Notes under the pieces: generated by a model
Told to the model about the DNA's origin: nothing
What the model saw: the letters and a program-made list of their open reading frames with translations, nothing else
Database searches by the model: none
Part shown: positions 8,331 through 18,200 of the stretch, one piece after another
Numbering within the stretch: position 1 is the first letter of the stretch
How the letters are laid out: the number at the start of each line of letters is the position of its first letter
Translations under genes and position numbers: made by a program
Assembly: GCA_002729415.1 (NCBI GenBank)
Contig: PBXZ01000177.1
Span: 1-28,426, forward strand
Direction of reading: 5' to 3'
Source: UBA9662 sp002729415
Lineage (GTDB): Bacteria; Poribacteria; WGA-4E; UBA9662
DNA: 28,426 nucleotides

Positions 8331-8359
8331 TTGATTTATTCCATTTTTTGTGTAATAAT
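8331..8359 (+). promoter_or_regulatory. Candidate sigma-70-type promoter for the 66-aa membrane protein
   Basis: TTGATT (8331-8336), a 17-base spacer, then AATAAT (8354-8359) preceded by TG in the extended -10 position. It sits in the most AT-rich stretch of the window (about 8290-8370), about 25 bases before the ATG at 8385. The rest of 8131-8384 shows no gene I can support. Confidence 0.4.
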
Positions 8360-8384
8360 TCCATCCCCTCAGGTTCTCCCAATC

Positions 8385-8585
8385 ATGAAATCTCTCCTTT
8401 TCACTCTCCTGCTGGTTCTCGGAGTGGCCCACATCGGAGCTTTTCTGGCCGTCTGGGAGCTCCCCTACGTCAGGAACCACATCACCATCGAAACCGTCGC
8501 CCACGAGATGAGCAAGGTCCTCAAGTGGAACAAACGGGAAGAGTCCCTGCGCAAGGCACGCGCTCAGGCCACTGGGGAGAACTGA
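8385..8585 (+). CDS. Small single-pass membrane protein, function unknown
   Basis: A 66-residue protein that starts MKSLLFTLLLVLGVAHIGAF. One hydrophobic helix spans about residues 3-23, followed by a short charged cytoplasmic or periplasmic part (VLKWNKREESLRKARAQATGEN) that could form an amphipathic helix. ATG 8385 is chosen because it starts the hydrophobic helix and lies at the right distance from the promoter candidate at 8331-8359. Longer in-frame starts would place AT-rich non-coding sequence inside the protein. I recognise no family. It stands alone between the ABC remnant and the FKBP gene, with which it converges. It could be a small regulator or an assembly factor, but that is not visible in the sequence. 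Confidence 0.6.
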   Translation: MKSLLFTLLLVLGVAHIGAFLAVWELPYVRNHITIETVAHEMSKVLKWNKREESLRKARAQATGEN

Positions 8586-8605
8586 TCCAGAACCCGGCCT
8601 GAGGA

Positions 8606-8665
8606 GAAACCCGAAGCCAACGCAACGCCTCGCGGAAGAAGCTTCAGCCGCCGGCAACGGGTTTC
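8606..8665. terminator. Long-loop inverted repeat between convergent genes
   Basis: GAAACCCG (8606-8613) pairs perfectly with CGGGTTTC (8658-8665), and after an AA/AA internal loop GCC (8616-8618) pairs with GGC (8653-8655). The structure lies between the 66-aa gene and the FKBP gene, which converge, so it could serve as a terminator for either. There is no T-tract on either strand and the loop is about 35 bases long, so the call is tentative. Confidence 0.25.
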
Positions 8666-8687
8666 GGGATTTCCGCTTCAGGAAAGA

Positions 8688-9701
8688 TCAGTTACTGAGA
8701 ATCTTCAGCAATTCGACTTCGAAGATGAGCATCCCCTTGGGAGCCGTTGGTGGGGGCGTGGCCCCGTAGGCCATGTTCTGCGGAACCCAGATGCGGCGCG
8801 TCTCACCCTCCACCATCATCTGCACGGCCTCGGTAAAACCCTTGATGGTCCGCTTGAGGGGGAGAGTCTTCGGTCGCTCGGAAGGCAGGCTACTGTCCAC
8901 CATCGTCCCGTCGCTCGTCCAAACCGTATAGTGCACCTGCACGTTATCCGTGGGCTTGGGTTTTGCTTCGCCCGTTCCGGCCTTGACGACCTTGGTAGCG
9001 ACTCCAGAGGGATTGGCGGCAGCATCCTCCGGTGCCGCGGTCAGGTTCTCCGGGGTGGGATGGGGACGAAGGATCTTGATCAACTCGATGTCAAAACAGA
9101 GCTGACCGAGGGGCCTTCCAGGACGCTTTCCATCCGCACCAATCGGTGGAAGCTCACCTTCCAGCTTCCCGTAGGCCAGTTCCCCCGGGATCCAGAAGCG
9201 ACGCTTTTCGCCCTCGACCATCAACTGTACCCCTTCCGTCCAACCCTTGATGACCTGGTTGAGACCGAAAGTCGCGGGAACACCACGATTGAGGGAACTG
9301 TCGAAATTGTATCCGTCCGTCTGCCATCCGGAGTAGTGAACTTTCACCTTCTCCTCGGCCTTCGGATGACTCGTTCCCGTTCCCTTCTNCAGCACCCTGG
9401 ANACCAGTCCCGATTCNGTTTTCTCCGCGTCTTCCGGTGGTGCCGCCACNTCTTCCGGNGCAGGCTGGNTCTTGGGNGTGGGGGGNCTGGGAGGNGTGGG
9501 AGGCTTCGACNCGGGCGGGGTGGCCGCCNTGGGAGGANTGGCNGGACTGGGAGAATCAGTCGGGGCTGGNGCCGCGGGANCAGTGGGAGCNGGAGCNGGA
9601 GCCGGGGCCGGNGCTGGAGCCGGAGCTGGTTCATCCTGAGCGGAAAGCCCNGTGCTGAGGGTCGNCAGGGCGATNACCTGAATGAGAATGCCTTTCTTCA
9701 T
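8688..9701 (-). CDS. Secreted peptidyl-prolyl isomerase with two FKBP domains
   Basis: An exported FKBP-type prolyl isomerase of about 337 aa. The N-terminus (MKKGILIQ.IAL.TLS.GLSAQDE) is a Sec signal peptide cleaved near SAQ. Residues about 25-85 are a flexible Pro/Ala-rich linker. Two FKBP domains follow. The first (VKVHYSGW, FDSSLNRG, VIKGWTEGVQLMVEGEKRRFWIPGELAYG) is the better conserved; the second (VQVHYTVW, VDSSLPSERP, TIKGFTEAVQMMVEGETRRIWVPQNMAYG) has changes near the active site. Both keep the KGxTEAVQxMVxGE and I/VPxxxAYG blocks. It probably folds periplasmic or outer-membrane proteins. Start ATG 9699-9701 follows a GTGAGG purine stretch and opens the signal peptide. N bases are dense at 9390-9670, over the linker. 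The neighbour downstream is also secreted. Confidence 0.9.
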   Translation of the reverse strand: MKKGILIQXIALXTLSXGLSAQDEPAPAPXPAPAXAXAPTXPAXPAPTDSPSXAXPPXAATPPXSKPPXPPXPPXPKXQPXPEXVAAPPEDAEKXESGLXSRVLXKGTGTSHPKAEEKVKVHYSGWQTDGYNFDSSLNRGVPATFGLNQVIKGWTEGVQLMVEGEKRRFWIPGELAYGKLEGELPPIGADGKRPGRPLGQLCFDIELIKILRPHPTPENLTAAPEDAAANPSGVATKVVKAGTGEAKPKPTDNVQVHYTVWTSDGTMVDSSLPSERPKTLPLKRTIKGFTEAVQMMVEGETRRIWVPQNMAYGATPPPTAPKGMLIFEVELLKILSN

Positions 9702-9879
9702 GGTGGGGCGCAAAACTCGGGCCTCACGCCCTTTCTGTCAACCGTGCAAAACAACCTCCTCTGCCCTGTAAAGAGGGATTCGTGGCCCCAGCGATCCAGC
9801 CACCTGCACCGCGGCCTCAGCGCCCACCATCCGGCGGGCAGGGCTTCCGGAAAGCGTCTTCCCCGGCGGATCTCACCCT

Positions 9880-11463
9880 CTAGTCAGCTGGCGTTCCCAC
9901 GCACCACATCACCGCCTTCAGCAGCATTTCGTTGAAGGCTGCCTGCTCGAAATCACTCACATGACCAAGCGAGGTATAGAACGTCCTGCCCCCGTCCCTG
10001 CGCCTGAAGGTCCAGGCCACCGGTTCATCGCGATCAACGCCATCAACGCCCCCCATCAGAAGCACGTCCTGCCCCGGCCGGGTGGGCGTGTTGATGTAAA
10101 GCGACCCACCACTCTCGAAGCGCACCGGCTCCTTCTGCCCGAGGAGCGGCCCGGCCGCGTCCAGGGACCAGACTTTCGTCTTCAGCTTGTTGGCATGGTG
10201 GCCGCTGTAGTTTCCGCCGATCACCTCAGCGTCCCAGTTCTCCCACACCGCGTGTCCTTCGGGCACGGGTTTGCCGCGCAGGGAAAACGCATGACTCGCA
10301 GTCCGGATGCCCACCACCGGCTTGCCCGCCTGCACATGCTCCTGGATGAGTTTCAGGTCTCCCCCGGGAAGGGCCCGCCGCCGCACGCTGACGAAGAGCA
10401 CGTCCGCATCCCTGATCGCCTCGATGCCCCGGAATCTGTTGTGATCCTTCCCGTCCGCTAAGACGAACGTGCAGCGAAATCCCGAGGAAAGATACTTTGC
10501 AGCAAAGACGGGCAACGTTTCTCTGGTGCGATACTCCCGCTCCCCGATCAGAAAGACGATGTGCCTGCGCGGGTCGGTTGCAAACCGGTAGGGCGCCCCG
10601 CCCAGGATCTGGTCACTGGTCACCGTGGGACAGACATACTTCTCAATATGCTCCACAACCAGGTCCGTCCCCTGGAAGTGGCTCACCCCGGGCTCCATTT
10701 TCGGGTTGTACATTGTATCGGTAAGGTCCCGCATGAGCACCACGTTCTTCCCGTTCCTGGTCATCTGGCGGAGACCGAAGGGCCGGCCCAGCACGCACAT
10801 GTTGGTGTGCACCCCCAGCAGGATCACGTTTTTCACTCCGTGGTTTTCAAGAAGGTTCCAGTTCTCCGTGCCGTTGTCGGTAATGCCGTCCCTGGCCCCA
10901 TCAATCTCCAGTCCTCCTGCCTGGCGCTTCCACGGGGCCCGCGGATTGCGGCCCATCTTCTCCAGCTTCTTGGCCCAGGCCGCATGCTCCTGCGGGTCGT
11001 CGTCCTCCCCGCCGTCGGAATGATCAATGGGATACCCGGCCTTCTCCTCCCGTTCGTCGAGCCAGGTCAGCCACTGGTCAATTCCCTCGGGTACGTTGCC
11101 CGCCTTCGGTGCGGACTGGGCGCGCTTGCGGGCCGGATGATCCTTGTAGAACTCCATGCAGGACGAGGGCGCGTGCACAATGAGCGATCCGCGATCCCGG
11201 GCGGCCTTGAGCAATTCGTTCATGCGGGGGGCCATCTGGACTGCCCGGTCCACGGCATTCTTGCAGTGATGAAGATCCCACATGTCACACACGATCACCG
11301 CCGTCTCCGCGGGCTTCCATTTCTCAATGGATTCCACCATGCGGAACTGCCCCGGCTTCACCTCCACCCGCTTGCAGAGACGCATTTCATAGTCCTCGGC
11401 GGCCAGGGGCGTGACTCCTGCGCAGAGGACGAGAACCGTGGAAAGCTGTTGTGCCTTATTCAT
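9880..11463 (-). CDS. Secreted isochorismatase-like / ThuA-like fusion protein
   Basis: A two-domain exported protein of 527 aa. After a signal peptide (MNKAQQLSTVLVLCAGVTPLAAED), residues about 50-285 form an isochorismatase-like (cysteine hydrolase) domain. It has the catalytic aspartate in VIVCDMWD (D60), a GTENWNLL segment, and the catalytic cysteine in LGVHTNMCVLGRP (C223). Residues about 300-527 resemble the ThuA (trehalose utilization) glutamine-amidotransferase-like fold: HIVFLIGEREY at the start, GGNYSGHHAN in the middle, and PVAWTF..RDGGRTFYTSLGH near the end, the family's hallmark. Known isochorismatase-type enzymes hydrolyse small amides, so the substrate is probably a periplasmic amide or a carbohydrate-linked compound; that is inference. 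Secreted ThuA proteins are common in planctomycetes and verrucomicrobia. Start ATG 11461-11463 opens the signal peptide. Confidence 0.85.
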   Translation of the reverse strand: MNKAQQLSTVLVLCAGVTPLAAEDYEMRLCKRVEVKPGQFRMVESIEKWKPAETAVIVCDMWDLHHCKNAVDRAVQMAPRMNELLKAARDRGSLIVHAPSSCMEFYKDHPARKRAQSAPKAGNVPEGIDQWLTWLDEREEKAGYPIDHSDGGEDDDPQEHAAWAKKLEKMGRNPRAPWKRQAGGLEIDGARDGITDNGTENWNLLENHGVKNVILLGVHTNMCVLGRPFGLRQMTRNGKNVVLMRDLTDTMYNPKMEPGVSHFQGTDLVVEHIEKYVCPTVTSDQILGGAPYRFATDPRRHIVFLIGEREYRTRETLPVFAAKYLSSGFRCTFVLADGKDHNRFRGIEAIRDADVLFVSVRRRALPGGDLKLIQEHVQAGKPVVGIRTASHAFSLRGKPVPEGHAVWENWDAEVIGGNYSGHHANKLKTKVWSLDAAGPLLGQKEPVRFESGGSLYINTPTRPGQDVLLMGGVDGVDRDEPVAWTFRRRDGGRTFYTSLGHVSDFEQAAFNEMLLKAVMWCVGTPAD

Positions 11464-11688
11464 CCCGGCGAGCTAACCTTTGGAATGGATTCAGGACAAG
11501 CTCGCTTGCCCGGATCTTGCCGGAAAAGAATACGAAGGGGCGGAATTCCCGCACACGCCGGTTCACTCACCACGAATGAACCGGGAACCCCGCGGCTGGA
11601 AACCGCTTCGGGACGGGCCATCGCACCCCTCGCCGTCACCACTCATCCGTCGTTGCAGATCATTGAAAATCAAATACCATTCCCTCCC

Positions 11689-12213
11689 ATGAAGACATTC
11701 GCACTCCCGCTGGTTCTGGGCATTTGCCTGCTGGCTCCCCTTGCCAGCGCTGCTGATATCCGGCTCAAGGTGAAAAACTCCACCCTAGGTTCAAAGCGCG
11801 AGGGTGACACCCGCAAGAGCCAGCGCCAACTGGAAATCGAAATCGATAACCGCGACCGTGACGACTACGAGGGCGTGACCCTGGAATGGGCCGTCATCGC
11901 CCGGGACATCCGCAACCGCAAGCTTTCCATCGTCAGCAGGGGCTCCAAGCTCATTGACATCCCTGCCGAGGAAGAAATGGAGGTCACCTCCTCCCCCTAT
12001 TCCTTCTCCAAGAAGGAGGGCGAAGTGCGGGAAATCAGAGAAAATCGCTTCCGTCCCGACCGCCCCCAGTTCGACGTGGAACCCGACAGCGGCACGCGCT
12101 ACGCGGGATACATCATCGTTCTGAAGAAGGGTGATGACATCCTCGCCGAGGCCGCCACCACCGGCATGAAAAAGCGGGTTGCACCCCTCCTCTCCAGGGA
12201 AAAGAAGAAGTAA
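11689..12213 (+). CDS. Secreted protein of unknown function
   Basis: A 174-residue exported protein. Residues 1-22 (MKTFALPLVLGICLLAPLASAAD) are a clear signal peptide with an ASA cleavage site. The mature part is strongly charged and beta-rich in pattern (IRLKVKNSTLG, RQLEIEIDNRDRDDYEGVTLEWAVIARD), with alternating hydrophobic residues suggesting an Ig-like or beta-sandwich fold. It ends in a basic tail (LLSREKKK). I recognise no named family. ATG 11689 is the natural start; the much longer open frame in front of it (from 10561) is antisense to the isochorismatase gene and is not coding-like. It is divergent from that gene across a 225-base gap in which I see no clear promoter, and lies 98 bases before addB. 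Confidence 0.75.
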   Translation: MKTFALPLVLGICLLAPLASAADIRLKVKNSTLGSKREGDTRKSQRQLEIEIDNRDRDDYEGVTLEWAVIARDIRNRKLSIVSRGSKLIDIPAEEEMEVTSSPYSFSKKEGEVREIRENRFRPDRPQFDVEPDSGTRYAGYIIVLKKGDDILAEAATTGMKKRVAPLLSREKKK

Positions 12214-12311
12214 CTTCCGCCCATCCATGCTCTCCGACAACAATCCCGCCTCCCCGGGATCCGCCCAGTGATTTGAACTCCCCGGACCCAACCCGGCAGG
12301 GCACCCCGTAG

Positions 12312-15248
12312 ATGAGCGACCAATTCGACCTTCCGCTCTTCGAAAACAAACCGGTTGCCAACAATGCGGAGATCGTTCGCGCCTTTCTCGGTTGGGAGCG
12401 CCCGCTTCTCACCCTCGCAGTCGAGCACCTCACTCGTGAATGGACCGATCGCACCCTCGACCTCAGCAATAACCTGGTGGTCGTCCCCACCAGACAGGCC
12501 GGTCGACGCCTGCGTTCGTCGCTCGCTCTGCACGCTTCCACCCGTGATGCCGCAGTCCTTCCTCCCACCGTCGTCACCCCGGATTTTCTCCTTTCCGCCA
12601 GCTGTCTCCCGGCCCTCGACAAGGCGGTAGCCACGCGGGCCGAGGTGACGGCAGCGTGGACTGAGACCCTCCTCACCACCAACCTCGATAAGTTCCGCCA
12701 CGTCTTTCCCCTCGACCCGGAGCAACGCAGCCTGAGCTGGGCTCTCTCCACGGTAGATGACCTGATCGGGGTGCAGAACCTGCTGGGAGATGCTGGCCTC
12801 ACCATGCAGACCGCGGCCACCGAAATGGTGGCGGAGGGACTGGAGCCTCAACGCTGGGAGGAACTCTCCCGGCTTGAGCGCATCACCCGGCACTTTTTCT
12901 CCGCCCGCAACCGCATGGATCCGCAGGACGTTCGCCTCCGGGCCGCCCACGAGGGGATTCTGCCTTCCCGGATAGACACCGTCGTCATCCTCGGCGTACC
13001 TGATCCCTCCCCTCTCTTCTGCAGGGCCCTCCAGCACCATGGCGGCAGATTGCGCTGCGAAGTCGTGGTTCATGCCCCGGAGTCCCTCACTGAAAGTTTC
13101 GATGAATTCGGCCGGCCCCGGACCGACTACTGGCTTGAGAGCCCCATTGAGATTCCCAACCTCCAGCAAACCGTCCACCAGGCCATTGATCCACAAACCC
13201 AGGCCGAACACGTCACAGCCCTTGTCGGCACCAGGGACAACCTTTCCAGCGTGACCGCCATCGGGGTCCCTGATCCCGAACTGCTCCTCCCCCTGGAAGA
13301 GGTCTTCGCAGCCCGGGGACAGGCCACCTTCAACCCGGCCGGGGAGAAGGTCTCCAACCAGGCCCTGACGAATCTCCTCCGCACCCTGTCCCGCCTCGCC
13401 GTTTCTGATTCTTTCCTCCTCTTCCTCGACCTGCTACGCATCCCCGGAGTGGTCCGCCAGGTCTGCGACTGGCAGGCTCGCGAGGATTGGCCTGCCTTCG
13501 ATCCCGCTGACATGCTGACCGCCCTGGACGACTTCCAGCGCAGGCATCTCCCTGACTCGCTCGATGCTGCGGACCACATCAATCGGAGCTGCAATCGTTC
13601 CAATCCCGCCCTGAGTCGTGCGCTCTCATGGATCCAGACCTGGCTGCGCCGCTTTGAACGTGAACGAATCTGGGAAGTTCTCCCCGAATTCCTTGGCCAC
13701 CTCTATGCCGAGACCGAATTCGATCCCGCCGACTCCTTCGACGAAGCCTTCGCCTCTACTACCCGGCTCCTGCACGACATCCTCGACAGCTTCGAAGCCG
13801 GCCTCCTCAAGGATCTTGAGTGCGCCGCCTCCTTTCCCAACCGGCTGCGCTTCCTGCTGCACCTCCTTGAACAGGAATCAATCTACCAAGAGCGAAAACC
13901 GGGGGCCCTCGACCTGCAGGGCTGGCTCGAGCTGCCCTGGGAGGACGCTTCCCATCTCGTGGTTGCCGGGCTGAATGACGGGTTCGTCCCGGAATCCCTG
14001 AAGGGGCACGCCTACCTCCCGGACGGGGCCCGCCGCTTNCTCGGCCTTCGTCACAATGAAACCCGGCACGCCCGCGACGCCTACATTCTGAGCTCNCTCC
14101 TGGCCTGTCGGAGCAACCAGGNCAGAAAGATCGATCTCCTCTTCGGGCGGCGCAGNGGAAGCGGGGATCCNCTCCGGCCCTCCCGCCTCCTCTTTGCCTG
14201 TCCCCCCGAAGAACTTGCCGGCCGGGTCCAGGCCTTCTTCCAGNAAGAACCCAANCCCCGGGAAGCNCCCCCCTGGTCGCTCACCTGGCAGCTGACCCCG
14301 CCCCCACCAGACGATTCCATGCGCATCTTCACGCGCCTCCCTGTCACTGGCTTCCGGGATTACCTGGGTTGTCCCTTTCGCTTTTACCTGCGGCGGGGCC
14401 TCGGCATGGAGCTGGACGAGGGGCCCCCGGTTGAACTGGATGCCCGCGACTTCGGCACCCTCTGTCACCAAGTGGTGGAAGAATTTGCCGCCCACGCCAT
14501 TCGCGACAGCGATCATCACGAGAAGATCGCGGAGTTCTTCCAGGACACCCTTGATACCATCGTAACCCGCAAATACGGCGACGACCTGCCCGTTCCCATC
14601 CTCGTCCAGCGCGAGAGCGCCCGCCAGCGTCTCAAATGGTGGGCCTCCATCGAGGCCGACCAACGGAAACAGGGATGGCAGATCCTGGATTACGAAAGTG
14701 ACCTCGATTCGGAAGACGCCCCCTGGGTCGTCAATGGCATTCGTATCACCGGAAAAATCGACCGCATTGAACGGCAATCGTCCGACGAATCGTTGCGCGT
14801 TCTCGACTTCAAGACCGGGAAACTCAAGAAACCCCGCAGCGCGCATCTGCGCAACCTGCGCAGCCACGAGAACCCCTCGCAGCTGGCGCCCTGGATAATG
14901 GTCCCCGAGGGAAAACGAATGCAGCGCTGGATAGATCTGCAACTCCCCCTCTACCTCCTTGCTCTCCGTGCCAGGGGCTGCCAGGAATCGGTGGTGGCCG
15001 GCTACGCCACCCTCGGCCGGGCCAAGTCCGAGGTCGCTCTCGAACTGTGGGAGGATCTCGACGGGACTCTCCTGGCTGCCGCCATGAAATGTGCGGAGGG
15101 TGTGATCGACTCCATTACCGCCCGCCGGTTCTGGCCGCCCGCCGAACGCATGGACTGGGATGATTTCGAAACCATCCTCCTCGGGGATCCCGGACGAGCG
15201 ATTGATCCGGTCAATCTCATCCAACCGCAGAACGCCACCCTGCCGTGA
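12312..15248 (+). CDS. addB: AddB-like helicase-nuclease subunit with C-terminal PD-(D/E)XK nuclease
   Basis: The AddB-type partner of a RecBCD/AddAB double-strand break repair complex, about 978 aa. The N-terminal half is a helicase-like fold without a Walker A; NNLVVVPTRQAGRRL stands where the ATP-binding loop would be. This matches the inactivated-helicase (RecC-like) form of AddB. The C-terminal third carries a RecB-family nuclease: GCPFRFYLRRGLGM, GTLCHQVVEEF (H719), GKIDRIE (D817) and VLDFKTGK (D832, K834). The four-cysteine Fe-S cluster of Firmicute AddB is not seen: no CxxCxxxxxC follows the nuclease motif, so the alphaproteobacterial type is closer. ATG 12312 follows a 98-base gap, and the stop overlaps the next start by GTGA. 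N bases lie at 14038-14270. Confidence 0.85.
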   Translation: MSDQFDLPLFENKPVANNAEIVRAFLGWERPLLTLAVEHLTREWTDRTLDLSNNLVVVPTRQAGRRLRSSLALHASTRDAAVLPPTVVTPDFLLSASCLPALDKAVATRAEVTAAWTETLLTTNLDKFRHVFPLDPEQRSLSWALSTVDDLIGVQNLLGDAGLTMQTAATEMVAEGLEPQRWEELSRLERITRHFFSARNRMDPQDVRLRAAHEGILPSRIDTVVILGVPDPSPLFCRALQHHGGRLRCEVVVHAPESLTESFDEFGRPRTDYWLESPIEIPNLQQTVHQAIDPQTQAEHVTALVGTRDNLSSVTAIGVPDPELLLPLEEVFAARGQATFNPAGEKVSNQALTNLLRTLSRLAVSDSFLLFLDLLRIPGVVRQVCDWQAREDWPAFDPADMLTALDDFQRRHLPDSLDAADHINRSCNRSNPALSRALSWIQTWLRRFERERIWEVLPEFLGHLYAETEFDPADSFDEAFASTTRLLHDILDSFEAGLLKDLECAASFPNRLRFLLHLLEQESIYQERKPGALDLQGWLELPWEDASHLVVAGLNDGFVPESLKGHAYLPDGARRXLGLRHNETRHARDAYILSXLLACRSNQXRKIDLLFGRRXGSGDXLRPSRLLFACPPEELAGRVQAFFQXEPXPREXPPWSLTWQLTPPPPDDSMRIFTRLPVTGFRDYLGCPFRFYLRRGLGMELDEGPPVELDARDFGTLCHQVVEEFAAHAIRDSDHHEKIAEFFQDTLDTIVTRKYGDDLPVPILVQRESARQRLKWWASIEADQRKQGWQILDYESDLDSEDAPWVVNGIRITGKIDRIERQSSDESLRVLDFKTGKLKKPRSAHLRNLRSHENPSQLAPWIMVPEGKRMQRWIDLQLPLYLLALRARGCQESVVAGYATLGRAKSEVALELWEDLDGTLLAAAMKCAEGVIDSITARRFWPPAERMDWDDFETILLGDPGRAIDPVNLIQPQNATLP

Positions 15249-18200
15249 CCTCCCCGCTCCAGAACGAACGAATCCTCGCCTCGGCGGGCTCCGGGAAGAC
15301 CTGGCAGCTCACCAATCGCTACCTTGCGATCATGGGACAGGCCCTCCTCGCCAAGGAGGAGATCCGACCCGAGCGTATCGTGGCGGTTACCTTCACCCGC
15401 AAGGCGGCCGGGGAGTTCTTCGAATCCATCCTCGAGAAACTCGCCTCCGCCGCCCTCGATGAAAAAGCCCGTGCTAACCTGGCCCAGGATCCTGCCGATC
15501 CCTCCTATCCCATCCTCTCTCAGCTGGGACGGGAGGACTACGTTCATCTCCTTTCCGTCTTCCTGAAGTGCATGCCCTCACTCTTTCTCGGCACCCTCGA
15601 CAGCTTTTTCTCCAACATCCTGCGCAGCTTCCCCGCTGAGTTCGGACTGAGCAGCCAGTTCGACATCCTCGACGAGCACGCCGCCGATCTCGCCCGGCAC
15701 GATGTCTACCGCGAAGTTTTTCGCAACCGGAACGATCAGCATCAAGGTGAGTTCCTTGAAGCCTTCAAACGCGCCACTTTCGGCCAGGAGGAAGCCCGGG
15801 TGATCAATCAACTCGACCGTTTCGTCTCCCGGCACCACGGGATCTTCCTGCATGCTGCCGATCGCGCTCTCTGGGGAAATCCCGCCGCCATCTGGCCCCG
15901 GGGTTGCCCCTGGACCGGCACCTCTGGCAGCCATGAGGACGACTTCGCCAGCCTCTTTGAAATCCTCGAGGACCAGGAGCTATCCGAGAAGCAGTGGGAC
16001 TACTGGCGCGAATTTCGCGACCAGACCCTCGTCCACAGTCCGGGCAACCCTCTGCCACAGCGCGTGGTGTTCTTTCTTGAGAAGTTTCTCGATCCCGGGA
16101 ACTGGTCCGCCATCCAGGCGGGGGAATCCTCCTTCAAGGTCGGTCACCGTCTCCAGCACTTCAGGGACGATGCCTGTGAAATCATTCATCGCCTCATCAC
16201 CCGCCTCATTTCCCACGAGATTGCCGTCCACCTCAAACGCACACAGGGTGTCTGGCACGTGCTCAACCAGTACGAAAGGAACTACTCCTCCCTCGTCCGC
16301 CGCCGTGGACAACTCACCTTCAGCGACCTGGAGATCATCCTGTCCGGCCGCGACCTCCATGCCCAGTCCTCACCCATCCTCAGCCAGAAACCCGACGAAC
16401 TTGAACGCCTCCGGATTGACTACCGTCTTGATGGCCGTTTCGACCACTGGCTCCTCGACGAGTTTCAGGATACCAGCCACCTGCAATGGTCTATCATAGA
16501 GCCACTCATCGACGAGGTGGTACAGGACGTCTCCCAGCACCGCTCGCTCTTCCAGGTAGGNGACGTCAAGCAGGCCATCTACGNCTGGCGGGGCGGCGAC
16601 ACCCGGCTTTTTGATGACATNCATGAACGCTATGGNGGAACAGAAGATGANCCGCGCTCCCTCCGCTCCCGGTCCCTCGACGTTTCCTGGCGCTCCGGNG
16701 GGGATGTCATCNACATGGTCAACAGCGTCTTCAGNAACACCNGCGCCCTCGAGNNCNTGCAGNTGCCCCNCNAAACCATCTCNCGCTGGGAGTGGAATCC
16801 GCANGANGTGGCTCCGCCNAACAAAGACCTCCCCGGATACGCCGCCTTCTATGANCCCATTNCAGGAGAGGGAAATACCGTCAAACGGGAGGACTGCTTT
16901 GCCCTGACCCTCGAATTGCTGGAGGAGATCCAACCCATTGCCCGNGGCCTGAGCTGCGCCATCCTGGTGCAGGACAACCGNACCGGNCGCGAGATCGTCG
17001 ACTACCTGCGAGCTCACACCCGCAGCGAAATNCCGGTGGCCAGTGAGGCTGAAATCAGCCCTGCCCTCGACAACCCGGTNACCCAGGCNCTCCTCAGTCT
17101 CATCCGGGTCGCCGCCCACCCGGCAAACCGTTATGCCTGGCGGCACCTGACCTTCAGCCCNCTCGCGACCCTCCTTCCCCCCACNCCGGCCGGACTATCG
17201 NCCGAAGTNCTCGCCTCCCTGCACCNCCNCGGCTACGAGCACACCCTGCGCGACTGGACNGACCGCTTCGAAAGCGCCGGGATTNCCCTCGACAANTTNG
17301 CTGAACACCGCATCGCCGAACTGGCCCTCGCGGCCCGCNTGTTCGACCAGNCCGGCAACGGTGGTCCNGANCAGTTTCTCCGCTTTGCGGAGAACTACAC
17401 TGTGCGGGGAGTCACCACCAGCGCCGCAGTGCAGGTCATGACCATNCACAAGGCAAAGGGCCTCACCTTCGATNCCGTCCTNCTGCCCAGCCTCGATGGA
17501 GACTCCCTCTCCATCCCGCGCAGGGACAGCGGGCACATCGCGGTCCACCGCAACCGTNACACACGCNANCCGGAGTGGNTCTTTGACATTCCGCGNCGCA
17601 TCATCTCCGATACCGATCCCGTCCTCCACGATTACTGGCAGGACCAGGAGGCCGAANCCGCCTACGAACAACTCTGCAAGTTCTACGTTGGCCTCACCCG
17701 CGCCCGACANGCCAACTANCTCATTGCNCCNNGNCTTCCCNCCCGAAGCAANAAGCGNAACTTNATCCGCCTCCTGCACGAGACCATCGCACAGGACAAN
17801 CCGCCCACCGTNGAGATCGGCCAGGCCCGGGCCCTCACNCTCTACGAATCCTCCGGGNATACCGCGAACCCGAAGTGGTTCGAGNGCTACAGGNGCGAGC
17901 AGCCNCCCGAACCACCCGGGGATGAAGAAAGCGCCCCTTCCNGCCTGGAGCCCCGCGAGCATCCGCGCCGCCANATTCCTTCCGCTCCCGGNTCCGGNAA
18001 TCTGGNCGGNGGCAGTCTCTTCTCCCGCGAGAGNCATCGNGCCCGCAACCACGGNANCATTGTGCACGCTCTTCTGGAGGANNTCGAGTGGNTGGACGAN
18101 CTTGNCCCGCCCGGGGATGTTCCCTGCTGGGAGNAGCACCGCCATCGTGCGCCACACCTCTTNGAGGCCGCCCGCGAGGAAGTGAGNCGCAGCCTCGCCG

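Noticed and set aside
8231..8384. Possible CRISPR leader, phage attachment site or tRNA in the AT-rich gap
   Set aside because: No repeat units, no cloverleaf and no integrase nearby; the AT-richness is explained by the promoter candidate.
9570..9640. Tandem Pro/Ala-coding repeats in the FKBP linker as a possible VNTR or CRISPR-like array
   Set aside because: The repeats are short imperfect codon repeats inside a reading frame, with no spacers and with N bases that hide exact units.
10561..11688. A long in-frame extension upstream of the secreted protein at 11689
   Set aside because: It is antisense to the isochorismatase/ThuA gene, which has clear family motifs. The signal peptide starts at ATG 11689.
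13878..15224. A 448-codon open frame antisense to addB
   Set aside because: addB shows nuclease motifs and a normal start; the antisense frame shows no recognisable domain.
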